Shown here: piece by piece, positions 24,001 through 33,837 of the stretch | Layout of the letters: each line of letters opens with the position of its first letter | Numbering within the stretch: position 1 is the stretch's first letter | Origin: Strigamia acuminata | Lineage: Eukaryota; Arthropoda; Chilopoda; Geophilomorpha; Linotaeniidae | Direction of reading: 5' to 3' | Assembly: GCA_949358305.1 (NCBI GenBank) | Contig: OX442316.1 | Span: 16,184,001-16,244,000 of the forward strand | DNA length: 60,000 bases | Notes under the pieces: generated by a model | What the model was told of the DNA's origin: nothing | The model's database searches: none | What the model saw: only the letters and a program-made list of their open reading frames with translations | Made by a program: the position numbers and the translations under genes

Positions 24001-25641
24001 GCCACGCCGCCGTAAGTTCGGAAGTGGTTGCAACGCGACCGTTCGCCTTGCTGGTTGTTGAACAACTCGTGGGTCCCTCCGGGGCCCACCCACTTCCGGA
24101 AGGGACGACTTCCGGGGCCCGATCCTGCTGACCAAAGGCCCGCAGCTCCACCTGGTTGCGGAGGACCGCAACAGGCTTGCGCAAGAGACGAGAGGCGCTG
24201 GAGCTGCGCCAAGTGCATTCCTGTTGCAGTGCAGCGACCCGTGCGCAGGGGCAGCTGGTCACAAGTTGGTAATTTAACATATCGCACACCGCTTAAAGTA
24301 GGAAAATACGGTAAAAGTGCTGAGACAAACACCAAAATCTGGCCCTGGGACCAACTATACATTCTGACAACTGTCTGCAAGTGGATTACAAAATGCATCA
24401 TCCCTTTCCAGAAAAGACAGATTGGAATCCAGTCGTAAATTCTCTCCTTCCCCATACAAACCAAAGCCGTATAAGCCGTGCCCACAATGCACATGGTCAA
24501 TATTGATATCCAGATGTGTATACCCATAACTTGACATAGGGAACACAAATAAGAATAGTTACTACAATTTAAAATTGAAAAACTTACACCATTACCTTGA
24601 CTGATGGCCATAGCCGGAATAAACATCACCAATGCTACATAAAATGCCTTAAACAAAAATAAAAAAATTTATACGATTTCGTGTTCAGTGTTTGAAGTCT
24701 AAGTAGGCGCATTCATAAAGTCACTCAAACGAGTTTAAAATAGATAAACAAGTTAATTGACTTCACCCAAGCAGCCAGTAATATTGGCCTAATGTTGGTT
24801 TTTAATTGGCTGTAATATTGGGTTAATAATAGTAGTTAAAAAAATAAAGTCAATAAATCACTACCACATTTGAATTCGATATCATTTTATAAGTGATTAG
24901 TTTCAAAAAGGGTATTGCTATTTCGAAATCAAACGTGTTCCCAGTTTAATTAATGTAGCTGATATTTTAATACGAAGTTTTTATTCGGAACCCATATTAA
25001 ATTATTGTGCGAAAATATTTTTATGAATGAATTGTTTGTTAGAACAGTAGTGTGTTTGGTTTAAAAGGAATATGGGTAATTATTTTATATTGGGTTATTT
25101 ATTATTTATTGTCAATAAATAATAAATAAGAATGTATTTACCGGTAGTTAGACCTACTCACATTATGTTGAACACCACTTACCGAATTAATGATGTACAA
25201 AATAGCACCCACTAGTCGAATCGATTTGTTAAATCTCTTTTCCAGATACTAATCCCCCCCAAAAAGAAAAAATGTAAGTGAGATTGCAACTCAAAACTAA
25301 ATAATTCTCACCTCTGTGGCGCTGGACACTTGTAAATCGTGGAAAACAGGCAGAAATGCATATCCGCTAATCACGAGCGCAAACACGATAATAACGACAT
25401 CGCACAGATAGTGGAACCCATAGGAATACACTTCCAACGGAATGCCAACGTACCAGATAGAGCACAAAATGCTGGCCAGAAGAGATATGGTGGCAGGAAT
25501 CACTCCAATATTGCCCCCTGCAGTGAAATACTCCTTGGTCGACTTAACCCTTCTTCCCACGTACGCGTAGTACATGCCAATCACAAAAGATATGAGAAAC
25601 ATTGCTCCGAGGAGTAAACAGTCGTACAAGTGGAAAGACAT
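18007..25641 (-). CDS. SLC5A: SLC5A-family sodium/solute cotransporter, copy 2 (628 aa)
   Basis: Tandem paralogue of copy 1 with identical exon lengths: 25312-25641, 25183-25248, 24596-24647, 24462-24529, 22465-22619, 22272-22412, 22059-22188, 21017-21224, 19064-19131, 18916-19002, 18650-18861, 18409-18509, 18238-18347 and 18007-18165; 1887 bases, no stops, all splice sites GT-AG. The stop is TGA instead of the TAA of copy 1. Same Na+-site region (SGALSTISSCLNS, with Cys for the Gly of copy 1) and same sequons in exon 11. Introns hold a solo LTR (intron 4), a fold-back element (intron 7) and a Tc1-type palindrome (intron 8). The coding sequence is clean despite this load, which argues both copies are under selection. 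Confidence 0.92.
19174..20408. mobile_element. Tc1-type palindromic element with transposase remains, intron 8 of SLC5A copy 2
   Basis: Ends CAGTGAGGGCAAAAACTAAG and its complement, flanked by TA; copies 1 and 3 have the empty site 'aaactacaaaaac'. The whole 1.2 kb is an inverted repeat, with a second nested palindrome around 19680-19920. Each arm keeps the same Tc1 transposase fragment; on the plus strand at about 19945-20090 it contains LPMTWIFQQKNDSKHK, where active Tc1 enzymes have QQDNDPKH, so the second catalytic Asp is lost. The family matches 10902-12208. Confidence 0.85.
20442..20804. mobile_element. MITE next to the Tc1-type palindrome
   Basis: Perfect inverted ends of more than 30 bases: AATGTGTACTCCCATTGG at the left and its complement at the right, both with GTCGAGCCAGTTTACT. 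No coding. Confidence 0.8.
21270..22036. mobile_element. Fold-back element, 767 bases, intron 7 of SLC5A copy 2
   Basis: Begins CAGGGTGGTTCAGAAAGTC and ends in the near-complement. The arms are inverted copies over more than 300 bases each, with a short unpaired centre near 21610-21680. A single right arm of the same family truncates SLC5A copy 3 (29254-29797), and a diverged piece lies in SLC23 copy A intron 8. No open frame worth calling. Confidence 0.8.
22728..23096. mobile_element. Inverted-repeat element in intron 4 of SLC5A copy 2
   Basis: Counterpart of 9168-9460 in copy 1; ends AGTGGCTATGTTCATGTC at both sides in inverted orientation. Confidence 0.65.
23225..23258. repeat. (AAT)n microsatellite
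   Basis: About ten uninterrupted aat/ata trinucleotides; absent from the matching place in copy 1. Confidence 0.8.
23497..23645. mobile_element. Short MITE, about 149 bases
   Basis: Ends ATTAGGCACGTTGAATTTC and, reverse-complemented, ATTAGGCGCGTTCAATTCC. Same terminal style as the element at 478-937. Missing from SLC5A copy 1 at the equivalent site (about 9779), so inserted after duplication. Confidence 0.75.
23777..24263 (-). mobile_element. Solo LTR, 487 bases, intron 4 of SLC5A copy 2
   Basis: On the minus strand it begins TGTGACCAGCTGCCCC and ends CAAACACTCACA, flanked by AGTT on both sides (23773-23776 and 24264-24267). Copy 1 has the empty site (about 9899). An AATAAAGC polyadenylation-type signal on the minus strand (about 23858) precedes a short R/U5-like end. 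GC-rich, unlike the intron. Fused open frames that run through it from SLC5A exon 3 are artefacts. Confidence 0.8.
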
Positions 25642-25688
25642 CTTCAAATTTGTTGTAAATGAAAGAGAGAAGAAATGATCATCGAGTG

Positions 25689-25696
25689 CTTATATA
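25689..25696 (-). promoter_or_regulatory. TATA box of SLC5A copy 2
   Basis: TATATAAG on the minus strand, 48 bases above the ATG at 25641; same spacing and flanks as in copy 1. Confidence 0.6.
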
Positions 25697-25699
25697 CAG

Positions 25700-27075
25700 A
25701 CGCGTAAATGAGGCAGATGATGTACGTAATTAGCAGGTGTCTGCTGTCAACTATAAATTATCTCTTCAATGGGAATAATCATTTCAAAATGTTGAAATGA
25801 TGAACTCAACAGATTTTCAAATATTTGGAGTCATTGCAAACTGGACTAAACATTTCTTTTTAAATCTACAATTACTTTTGCTGAGAAGCTATTTCCAAGT
25901 TCTCCTGCACCAATAAGTCTTGAGTGAGGCGCATGAAGGGTAAGAAGGTCAAGCAACTTCCGCACAGCTGTGCCAAAAATTGCTTTTGATTATTTTTTAT
26001 TGCCATTAAAAACTGTGATTTTTATTTCTGCTTCGTCACTTGCAGCGATCGCTCAGGAAGAGAAATTACGAGAAAGTTCACTCATTCAGTGCAAATGAAT
26101 TAAAAGATTTTTTACCACGTCTAACTGGATTTAGTGCTGTCGTGCTTCCGGTGTAAACAAGTTTAAGGGTCTGAAATTTTTCACCTTGGCATTTCCAATG
26201 GCAAATTAGTTTTTTATTGAAAAATTCGTCGTTGCAAACGTCGTTGTGTTTCCTATGGCGAATATGTTTACGCTTTAAGGGCTTCTGAACCTCGTTCTGA
26301 GGGCGATTTGTAAAACATGTAAATTGTATAATGTAAGAAAATAAAATAACAACTTATTGGAAAATTCTAATAACACTAACCAGGCTACCACGGCAGAAGC
26401 GGCAATGAGGTCTCCTATCCACACGCTCCACAACTGCGGCATCCGTACATTCGCCTCGCATCACCCACTCATGGCAAGGCAAGCAGCAGTAGCCACGTGC
26501 ACGTGGCAAAAAATGGCATTCTTTCTGACAGTGAGACATAATATGCAGCTCATGTCCTTTGCAGCATCAGGAGGAGCAGCCACTGGCGCAACTACAGGCG
26601 GTATTACAGGTACTACACGGGCGTGCAGTAACGAAGACAATCGGTGCAGGCCCAACAATCGGTGGGGCACAATAACCTTTGCACGAACCTCATTAAGCCT
26701 AGCGTTACGCTGTTGCACCCTCGTCATGCCATCAAACCTGGACGTGACATTCATGAGTTGTGATAACACCTGTGAGATGGTTCTAATGTTCTCCTCACAC
26801 TGCGCAAGTGTACGGCAGATCCTGCGGTCGGTGTTGGAGAACGTCACTTAGACGTTACATCCTTGGAAATGTGTGTTGCCTCGATAACAATGGCAAATTT
26901 CTCCCAATTTGTTGAAACTGAAGTTCAAAAGGGACGAGAATTGGGGAAAAATAGCAAGTGGCGCCATGTTTGGCCACTAGAGGGTCACATCGGTGACCCA
27001 CAATGTAAAAGGGTATTAGGGTATTAGGGTATAGTATAGTATTAGGGTATTAGGGTATAGTGCAGGGGTGTCCAC
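25700..27075. other. Spacer between SLC5A copies 2 and 3
   Basis: 25700-26170 is upstream flank shared with SLC5A copy 1 (12731-13180). 26180-26340 shows nothing recognisable. 26357-26847 holds the RING-like frame. 27007-27060 is a short tandem of 'gggtattagg' and 'gggtatagtat' units. Confidence 0.5.
26357..26847 (-). pseudogene. RING-finger-like reading frame, frameshifted
   Basis: A minus-strand frame from 26847 gives about 95 residues of polar, coiled-coil-like sequence (EENIRTISQVLSQL) and a Pro/Ala/Val linker, then CILCLTVRKNAIF, the first half of a C3HC4 RING. It then leaves frame at a run of six T (about 26522-26527). One base over, the frame continues with CCLPCHEW and ends HCRFCRG then a stop, the second half of a RING. 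The central CxH pair is not clean in either frame. A C-terminal RING of this type suggests an E3 ubiquitin ligase, host or viral-derived; origin unknown. Either a decayed gene or a one-base error. Confidence 0.5.
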
Positions 27076-27160
27076 ATCGGAAGAAGAGGAATTGTCTTGG
27101 GCCGCACATAAAATACAATGCCAGTAACAACTAACAATAGCTGATGAGGAAAAAAACAGT
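27076..27160 (-). other. Second copy of the hydrophobic exon-like segment
   Basis: Matches 17600-17680 (SYLLVVTG then FYVRPKTIPLLP on the minus strand) but is shorter and lacks the polar tail; the neighbourhood at 27060 is a breakpoint. Confidence 0.35.
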
Positions 27161-27210
27161 TAAAAAAAAGTTTCTTTATTGTTTGTGGTGAAAACAAACA
27201 CAAAATCATT

Positions 27211-29250
27211 TTAGCAACTCATTTCCTTACAATTCCCATTTGGATAATTTCGAGTTTCTTTCTTGCAATAATCTGTGATGTCAGATTGAATGGGAAAAGG
27301 AGATTCTTCTTCTTCTTCTTCCTGATTCAGCAATTGTACCTTATTTGCACGTATTCCTTTCTCCTTTTGATTGACATATAATATCTAGCAAATACAAACC
27401 AATTTTCTAATTTCTAATTTTATTTTTTGAAGTGATAAAAATTGGAAAAAATACTTTGACTAGAGTTCCATTATTTTTCTCTTTGTCCAACCACCTTTTC
27501 TTAACCCACTTTCTGATCAATGGGCTGAACAGATTGATATCTGATATTTCATTCTCACTGGACCCTAAATCAAAATTGAAAAGATATCATTTATTGAGTT
27601 ATTACTCTGTATCTCAGCAGTATACAACTAACCAAAAAGTGCGCTACAAATCATTCCAACAATCATTGAGACCAGAAATGCAAAAAGCTGAGCAGACATT
27701 GGCGAGATTTTAAACAGCTCATAAATACCACCACTGCAACACAAGATAAGACTTAAAATATTTAGCAGATCACATGGAATGTCAGAAAGGGAAAATCAGA
27801 AAAGCACAGAAAAGTGCTGAACTTCTTTGCTTTTCTGATTCCTTTGAGCTTGGTGATGAAATTATACTTATTTTCTAACTCCCTCGCGTAGAGGATTGGA
27901 TAAGATGACTCATTGGATATTAGCACTTGAGCCGAGCTTCCATTAGTGAATGTTAGGTTGTGGTGAGTACAACTCTCAGTGGTCATTGGGGCTGGCTCAA
28001 AATAAACACCTGAAGATTGACCACCAATTGTTAGCACTAGACCGAAAACAACACTGGCAATGAAACCACACGCTGCGCCCTTGGGAAATCAACAAAAGAA
28101 ATAAAAATAAAAATAAAAAAGTGTGAAACTTACTGCAGAGTTGACCCATGGACAAAACAAACCCAAGGCAAAGAGACTCAAGCTAATACCGTTCACGGTG
28201 CCATTGTTGTAGCCCGCAAACTGAATAAAACAAGATAATTCTAAGTCAAACTTTAAATATCAAATGAAATAAATAGAAAACCGTTATAATGCTTTCCACT
28301 TTCTCGACTATAACCATCAATATGAGCGTGGATAAACCGTACAGAGCAGCTGTTAAATATTAACATTGGTTATAGTTAATCGTAATCGCACAAACTACAA
28401 AAACTAAAACATGTGCCGACAAGGGAAAAATAGCACTTGCCTTTTATATTAATATTAAGGGGTTTCATAAATGACACGCGGAAGGTGCTGAAGTGATTGT
28501 TCCAATAATCACAATCACTGCATTATTGAGGACCCACGCCAGGTCCAAGTGATTATTTTGCATGTCACATGACTTTTTTTTTTTTTTTTTTTTTTTTTTA
28601 TTTATTTAATAATTTATAACAAACTCTCTTTTTCTTAGTTTAAGCATTCTTCAGCACTAACAACTCCTTTTCAGATAATTATACATAAGCGCTGAAGTGT
28701 GATTGGCCCACACAGGTCACATGATAATCGCTTCAGCAGAATAATCGTCATAATCACTTCAGCGCCTTCAGTGTATCATTTTTGAAACCCCTTAATAAAC
28801 CCGAACCAGTTTTACATCGTCCCATTCTAAATCAAAATCCGTCAATCCGAATGACGGATTTCGAATTTTTGAATCTTTAACATGGTTTCCCTACAGTTTC
28901 CAAACTTTCAGACACCCAGCTCTTGCGGTTTTTGAGCTACGCCAATTTTAATGTACAAAGAGTCCATATCTCGAAATCCATCGCCATTGCTCGCTAATCT
29001 TTCCTAGTTTAACTCCATATTCTTCTCCACCTCCTCTTTTCATTTCTAACAGTGTCTCATTGAATCATTTTGTTTTTCTTTCAGCTGCCTCAATATCTTT
29101 CTTGCCGGTATTTTTAAAGTCGATATTTAATCGTATTTTAATCTTTTCCCCTTTGTCGATAAACACTTTGTTTAATTGCAATACCAATCCATCTTGCCAT
29201 GCACGTTTTCGTTTCATCAGACGTTTGCTTGAAGCGCGGTAGGAGCACCA
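27211..29250 (-). pseudogene. SLC5A copy 3, 3' fragment (part of exon 8 to exon 14)
   Basis: Exons 14 to 9 are at 27211-27384, 27455-27564, 27633-27733, 27868-28079, 28134-28220 and 28282-28349, with the same lengths as in copies 1-2 except exon 14, which runs five codons further and ends differently (NGNCKEMSC). Exon 8 is cut: 29185 to about 29250 keeps only its last part, then a fold-back arm follows and exons 1-7 are absent. The frame is otherwise open, so truncation is fairly recent. No promoter is visible; a product is unlikely. Confidence 0.85.
28459..28791. mobile_element. TTAA-flanked MITE in intron 8 of SLC5A copy 3
   Basis: Ends GGGGTTTCATAAATGACAC and, reverse-complemented, GGGGTTTCAAAAATGATAC, flanked by TTAA at 28455-28458 and 28792-28795. 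A TTAA target is typical of piggyBac-type elements. It includes a run of about 27 T at 28574-28600. Confidence 0.75.
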
Positions 29251-29253
29251 TGA

Positions 29254-29797
29254 AATCTAGAACTGTTCTTAAAAAAATTATTTCTTAGGGAAAAGTTTTG
29301 AGAAAAAAGGTCTGAAACATTGGCCTACTCAGCATTATAACTCAGCTTTGTAACCTAAAACTATTGAGGCACCCAAGCTAATCCTCAATTAGGACACTTT
29401 ATTGGGTCATACTTGTAAGTGGAAAAGAGGAAATACAAAAGAAAGGAAATAATTTATTTTGGATATACATTCGACATGATAGTTTTAAGTTACAAAGCTG
29501 AGTAGACTAACATTTCAAACCTTTTTTTCTCAAAACTTTTCCCTAGAAATAATTTTTTTAAGAACAGTTCTAGACTAATTGGATGATGCTCTACAACTTT
29601 CTAATTCATCTTTTTGCTCTAGCTGTCACGGTTCTCGAGTTACAATATGGATGACCTTAAAGATGACATCAGAGGTCAAATTGGATGTCATAATTGGATT
29701 TCCCCTGACATACTACCTTAACAAACATTTTACTGAATCAACATCTAGAATGGTTTGGGAATTATTTACTGTGAACCAGACTTTCTGCACCACCCTG
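29254..29797. mobile_element. Half of a fold-back element at the SLC5A copy 3 breakpoint
   Basis: Matches the right arm plus centre of 21270-22036, ending CCACCCTG at 29797. The left arm is missing; the arm abuts the cut exon 8, so it lies at the deletion junction. Confidence 0.7.
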
Positions 29798-30458
29798 TAT
29801 AACCAAAAAGAAGACTATGAAAACATTGTAGGTTTCAAATAACTTAAAATCCGTGATGATGCGGGCTATCCATTGCTGTATGAAGACTGAAAGACATCGG
29901 TTGAAGGAGGAGAAACGAGACACAATTTGTATCTTAGCTTAGCAGAATAAACTCAACTATACAAACATTAGTAACTCAATAGAATATTTTTATTTGCAAC
30001 CAAATCAATTATCTAAAAATGTGTGAACCTTATTGAATGATGGTAAAATTGACAAAAATTTTAAGAAAGAAAATTTCTTGATGCAGGACATTCCAAATGG
30101 AAGGTCATAATCACTTGTCTCAGAATCTACAGATTGTTGCAGCTCATTCCACTTAACAATACCTCTCTCTTCGGGAGTCCCTGCACAAACACAACACAAA
30201 AATCTGATTACGAAAAAAAAAATTTTAAATCATTTAAATCATTTTCCTACCCGGAATAACATTATCCAGAATGAGCCCCAAGAAACCACCAACAAACATA
30301 CCAGTACTCAAAAATAACGTCAAAATATCATCCCCTAATGCATTCCCTGCAAATAATTACCAATAATTATTAATGACAAACAAACATCCATTTCCCAATC
30401 CAAGCAAAGCGTCCAAGAAACTCCCAATTCCCTCAATGAATATTCCTCAATTGATGGC

Positions 30459-30642
30459 TGGAGTGTCCGCACTCCATCTTTCAATATGTTAATTTGTGAC
30501 GCTGGTCAACCGTCAGCGCCACCTGTGTAAAACATGCAAATAAACCACTTATGTTAATTCTACTTACCAAGATGGCTGCTTTATTCACGACTCCGTAATA
30601 ACCCACTTTATAATCAACAATATCAAACCAAGAAACACATTA
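30459..30642 (+). repeat. 5' LTR of the Gag-protease element
   Basis: Starts TGGAGTGTCC and ends ACACATTA; AATAAA at about 30538. Confidence 0.9.
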
Positions 30643-30821
30643 TTGGCGACGAGGGATGAGGATAATCGAACCATCAACTACTATTGAACTTTTGTGTGTT
30701 TTCTTGTCGTTTTGATGAGATTTTCGCCACTGACCGTACGCTCGTGACCACGCGTTGACCGTTAGGCCCGAATTTTCACCTGTAAGTTTTGCCTTAAATT
30801 CATCAATTCCATCGTTCAAAT

Positions 30822-31532
30822 ATGCCTTTGGTTGCGGCTCCGGAAAAATACAACCCGCTCGACGATTGGGAAACCTACATCCTCCAGATGGAATGCGTCT
30901 TCTCATGCAACAAAATCGTCGCGGACGCAGAAAAAGTAAATACGCTTTTGGCCTGCGTGGGAATGGCAACTTTTGCCAAATTTGTGGATCTGGCCCGACC
31001 TAAAAAGCCGACGGAATTGACTTTCAAACAACTCACCGACTTAATGGTTAAACATCAAAAACCAAAGCCGGTCAAACAAGGTGAAATCGTCCGTTTTCGA
31101 GCTCGAAAGCGCAATAAAGGCGAGTCGGTGAGCGACTTTGCGGCCGCTCTACACGCGCTTACTAAATACTGCGACTTCAACGATAATCAAGACGACGAAA
31201 TGCGGAACCAGTTCGTGATCGGTTTGAACATGCGTCACGTCCAAGAGACGCTTTACACGCAAAAAGACCTTACTTTTGCGTTGGCTCTCGAGGCAGCCAC
31301 CTCCGCCGAGATCGCCGGAGCGGACGTTTCCAGTTTTTTCGACACCCAGCAGTCGGTGCACCAACTTCAAAACGGCGGAAACTCGCCACGATCCAATGCA
31401 AACTCGCACGAAGGTGGCAAACGCTCCTCGAGGGGCACCACCAATCACCAACAAGACCAGCCACTGCAACGCCAAGTGCAAATTGTGCAACGGCACCGGT
31501 CACCAGCCACGTCACGTCGACGGAAAATGTAG
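30822..31532 (+). CDS. Gag of the short LTR element (236 codons)
   Basis: ATG at 30822. Structural capsid-type protein of a Ty3/Gypsy-like element: W/Y-rich start (LDDWETYILQME), a helical core with FRARKRNKGESVSDFAAALH and MRNQFVIGL, the usual order of retrotransposon Gag. The frame is real up to about codon 190; after that the codons are the shadow of the next frame, which holds the zinc knuckles. Translation or a mutation must therefore shift between about 31340 and 31450 to join them. Confidence 0.75.
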   Translation: MPLVAAPEKYNPLDDWETYILQMECVFSCNKIVADAEKVNTLLACVGMATFAKFVDLARPKKPTELTFKQLTDLMVKHQKPKPVKQGEIVRFRARKRNKGESVSDFAAALHALTKYCDFNDNQDDEMRNQFVIGLNMRHVQETLYTQKDLTFALALEAATSAEIAGADVSSFFDTQQSVHQLQNGGNSPRSNANSHEGGKRSSRGTTNHQQDQPLQRQVQIVQRHRSPATSRRRKM

Positions 31533-32718
31533 ATCGTGCGGACAAACTGGACACCGCAGAGACGATTGCGAACATCGTCGCACCAAGTGCCAGGGCTGTG
31601 GCCTCGTCGGACACACACAATCGGCCTGCATGTCAACCGCTGCAACTGCTCCCCACCATGCTGTAATTGCTGCGCCTCGAAAGCTCACCTTCTACTCGAT
31701 TCGTACGACACCCGGACAGACCAGAAAAGCAATAAATTCGATCAGCATCAAACCGACCAAACCGCTGGTTCGGGAAATGCGAGTGGCGGACACATTGCTG
31801 CTAATGCAGATCGACACGGGCGCTGAAGCGACAACCATCAGTCGCGAGATATTTAACAATAATTTTTCTCGATTTCAGTTGCAGCCGCTAGATTCGCAGA
31901 TGTCCACTTACGACGGACACGTCCTCCCGATGGACGGGGTTTGCCACGTGCCGGTGCAGCACGATCGCCGCAAATTCGTCTTACCGCTCTGTGTTGCTGC
32001 GACTGGATCAGTTCCGGTGATGGGTCGCAATTGGCTGGACGCCTTCGATTTGTTGTCCCCTGCTGGAATTTTGATGGGTGCTGTCGTGAATTCGGTCACC
32101 GCCAAGTCCACCTCAAAGTCCGCACGCAGACGCGCCGCTCGAAAGCGCACTCGACCACCAACAAACACGACTGCTGAATTCACCGCCCCCAGACTGGATG
32201 TAGAAGCTTCCCCGCCGAACGATTCCACTCCAAACTTGATTGTTGATGCTGCAGCGACGGCGCTGGCTTCCACGAACTGCTTGGCAAGCACTGACGTGCT
32301 CGACATGCTCCAAACGTTATTGTTGCAGCACCGCAACTTTTTCCACGACGAAATGGAGAAATTAACCAAATTTCAACTCTCTTTGGCAGATTCCGTGGAC
32401 CAATTATTGGTTTCATTTCGTTCGTTGCGCCAGACTTCCGCCGTCATTTGGTCACGACACACCGACCAATTGCAAAACCACTTATCAATTGGAACGCCAC
32501 TTCCAATTAAGGGGGATGATTCGCACATTGGTCCGTTTGTGAGCCCACAGAATGCAATTGCTTCCCCGACACCTGCAAAACCGTTGACACTGCCGCCGTC
32601 TTCTCCGCTGCGTGTTGCTCCTGTGTCACCGCCTGGACCGCCTCCGAATTCTGTAAGCAGTCCCCGACCTGTTCGCAACAAGAAACCGACGGAATTTAAT
32701 AGTTTCCCATCAAATTAA
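31276..32718 (+). CDS. Zinc knuckles plus aspartic protease and novel C-terminal region (480 codons)
   Basis: Lies in the +1 frame relative to Gag, overlapping it by 257 bases; the first codons are probably not used. It has two clean CX2CX4HX4C knuckles (CRSCGQTGHRRDDC and CQGCGLVGHTQSAC) after a degenerate one, then a retropepsin-like site (MQIDTGAEATTI) and the downstream MGRNWLD motif. The last 200 or so residues are Pro/Ser-rich with a helical stretch (FHDEMEKLTKFQLSLADSVD) and match no pol domain I know; they occupy the place where reverse transcriptase should begin. Confidence 0.75.
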   Translation: MRWLSRQPPPPRSPERTFPVFSTPSSRCTNFKTAETRHDPMQTRTKVANAPRGAPPITNKTSHCNAKCKLCNGTGHQPRHVDGKCRSCGQTGHRRDDCEHRRTKCQGCGLVGHTQSACMSTAATAPHHAVIAAPRKLTFYSIRTTPGQTRKAINSISIKPTKPLVREMRVADTLLLMQIDTGAEATTISREIFNNNFSRFQLQPLDSQMSTYDGHVLPMDGVCHVPVQHDRRKFVLPLCVAATGSVPVMGRNWLDAFDLLSPAGILMGAVVNSVTAKSTSKSARRRAARKRTRPPTNTTAEFTAPRLDVEASPPNDSTPNLIVDAAATALASTNCLASTDVLDMLQTLLLQHRNFFHDEMEKLTKFQLSLADSVDQLLVSFRSLRQTSAVIWSRHTDQLQNHLSIGTPLPIKGDDSHIGPFVSPQNAIASPTPAKPLTLPPSSPLRVAPVSPPGPPPNSVSSPRPVRNKKPTEFNSFPSN

Positions 32719-32835
32719 TGAGCCAATTCAACTTTGTAATTGTATGTTATTTTATTCGTTATTTACATTTCAATTTAATGTTTTAATATTTCATTGTGCA
32801 AATTGCTCCCTGTTGGATCCCAATTAAGGGGGTAC

Positions 32836-33019
32836 TGGAGTGTCCGCACTCCATCTTTCAATATGTTAATTTGTGACGCTGGTCAACCGTCAGCGCCACC
32901 TGTGTAAAACATGCAAATAAACCACTTATGTTAATTCTACTTACCAAGATGGCTGCTTTATTCACGACTCCGTAATAACCCACTTTATAATCAACAATAT
33001 CAAACCAAGAAACACATTA
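32836..33019 (+). repeat. 3' LTR of the Gag-protease element
   Basis: Identical to 30459-30642 by direct reading. Confidence 0.9.
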
Positions 33020-33837
33020 ATGGCATGAACTGGGGGTTGAGGGGCACCCGATGCTTTTGCACATGCGTAATAATTCCCTACAGATGAAATCATTTGAACA
33101 AAAGAGGATGCAAACATTCCTACTGTCAATACTAAATCGATTGTTGGATGCCCCGATTGATCTAAAATTATATTTTCAGCGAGTCACGACACGATTGGTC
33201 TATTTTTACCATGTTAACTCAAACATACTTGGACGTGGAAACCGAAACCAAGTCGCACGTTCAATAAAATGTGCAGTTTGATCGGTTCTGGCTGTATTCG
33301 TCGTGGATATGACGTCATACTTGGTTAAAACGATGCATACCGTCCAAACAATAATAAGTACCAATAGCACCTGAAAATTTAAATAAATCAATCTTTGAAC
33401 TGAATAATTGCGTCGAAAATGTTCTCTGACTGGAAAAAACTGGAAAATAGGAATTCCCTTCGTTCTTCGAAAACCTTCGATTCTCGTGTATGAAAACCAG
33501 GGCAAGTAAACCTTTTTTAAATTTTCCGTGAAAATGATGAGGAGAACAACAGTTCTACAAATTAAACTCCGTAAAGTAATGAAATAAATAAAATATTTCA
33601 ATATTGTAAACTTACAAAACAAATATCGGCCAATTCCCATTAGCATAATCTAGTGCTTCTTCCAGCACAGATAACCCGAGCAAAGTGAGCACCGGAGTTA
33701 TAACTGGTGGTGTAATGAACCGCAAAAGCAACCCAACTAAGCCGGTTAATCCAAAAATAATTTCAACTAAGGATGCTGCCATTAGAGAGCCTCGAACCTG
33801 GAATTAAGTGATTCTATTACTCATAGCCTTATCGCTA

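Larger units (their letters stand above)
30459..33019 (+). mobile_element. Short LTR retroelement coding Gag and protease only (2561 bases)
   Basis: LTRs 30459-30642 and 32836-33019, each 184 bases and identical by eye, flanked by the 5-base duplication ATGGC (30454-30458, 33020-33024). SLC23 copy A shows the empty site. After the left LTR comes TTGGCGACGAGGGATGAG, a likely primer-binding site, and AAGGGGGTAC precedes the right LTR as a short polypurine tract. Two overlapping frames code Gag then zinc knuckles plus protease. There is no reverse transcriptase, RNase H or integrase, so it must be moved by another element. Identical LTRs mean recent insertion. Confidence 0.9.

Noticed and set aside
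23907-24656. 249-codon minus-strand frame running from an SLC5A exon into GC-rich sequence
   Set aside because: It reads through an intron into a solo LTR; the LTR ends and target duplication explain it.
27007-27060. Telomere-like TTAGGG motifs
   Set aside because: The unit is irregular (gggtattagg/gggtatagtat) and only about 50 bases long, inside a gene cluster.
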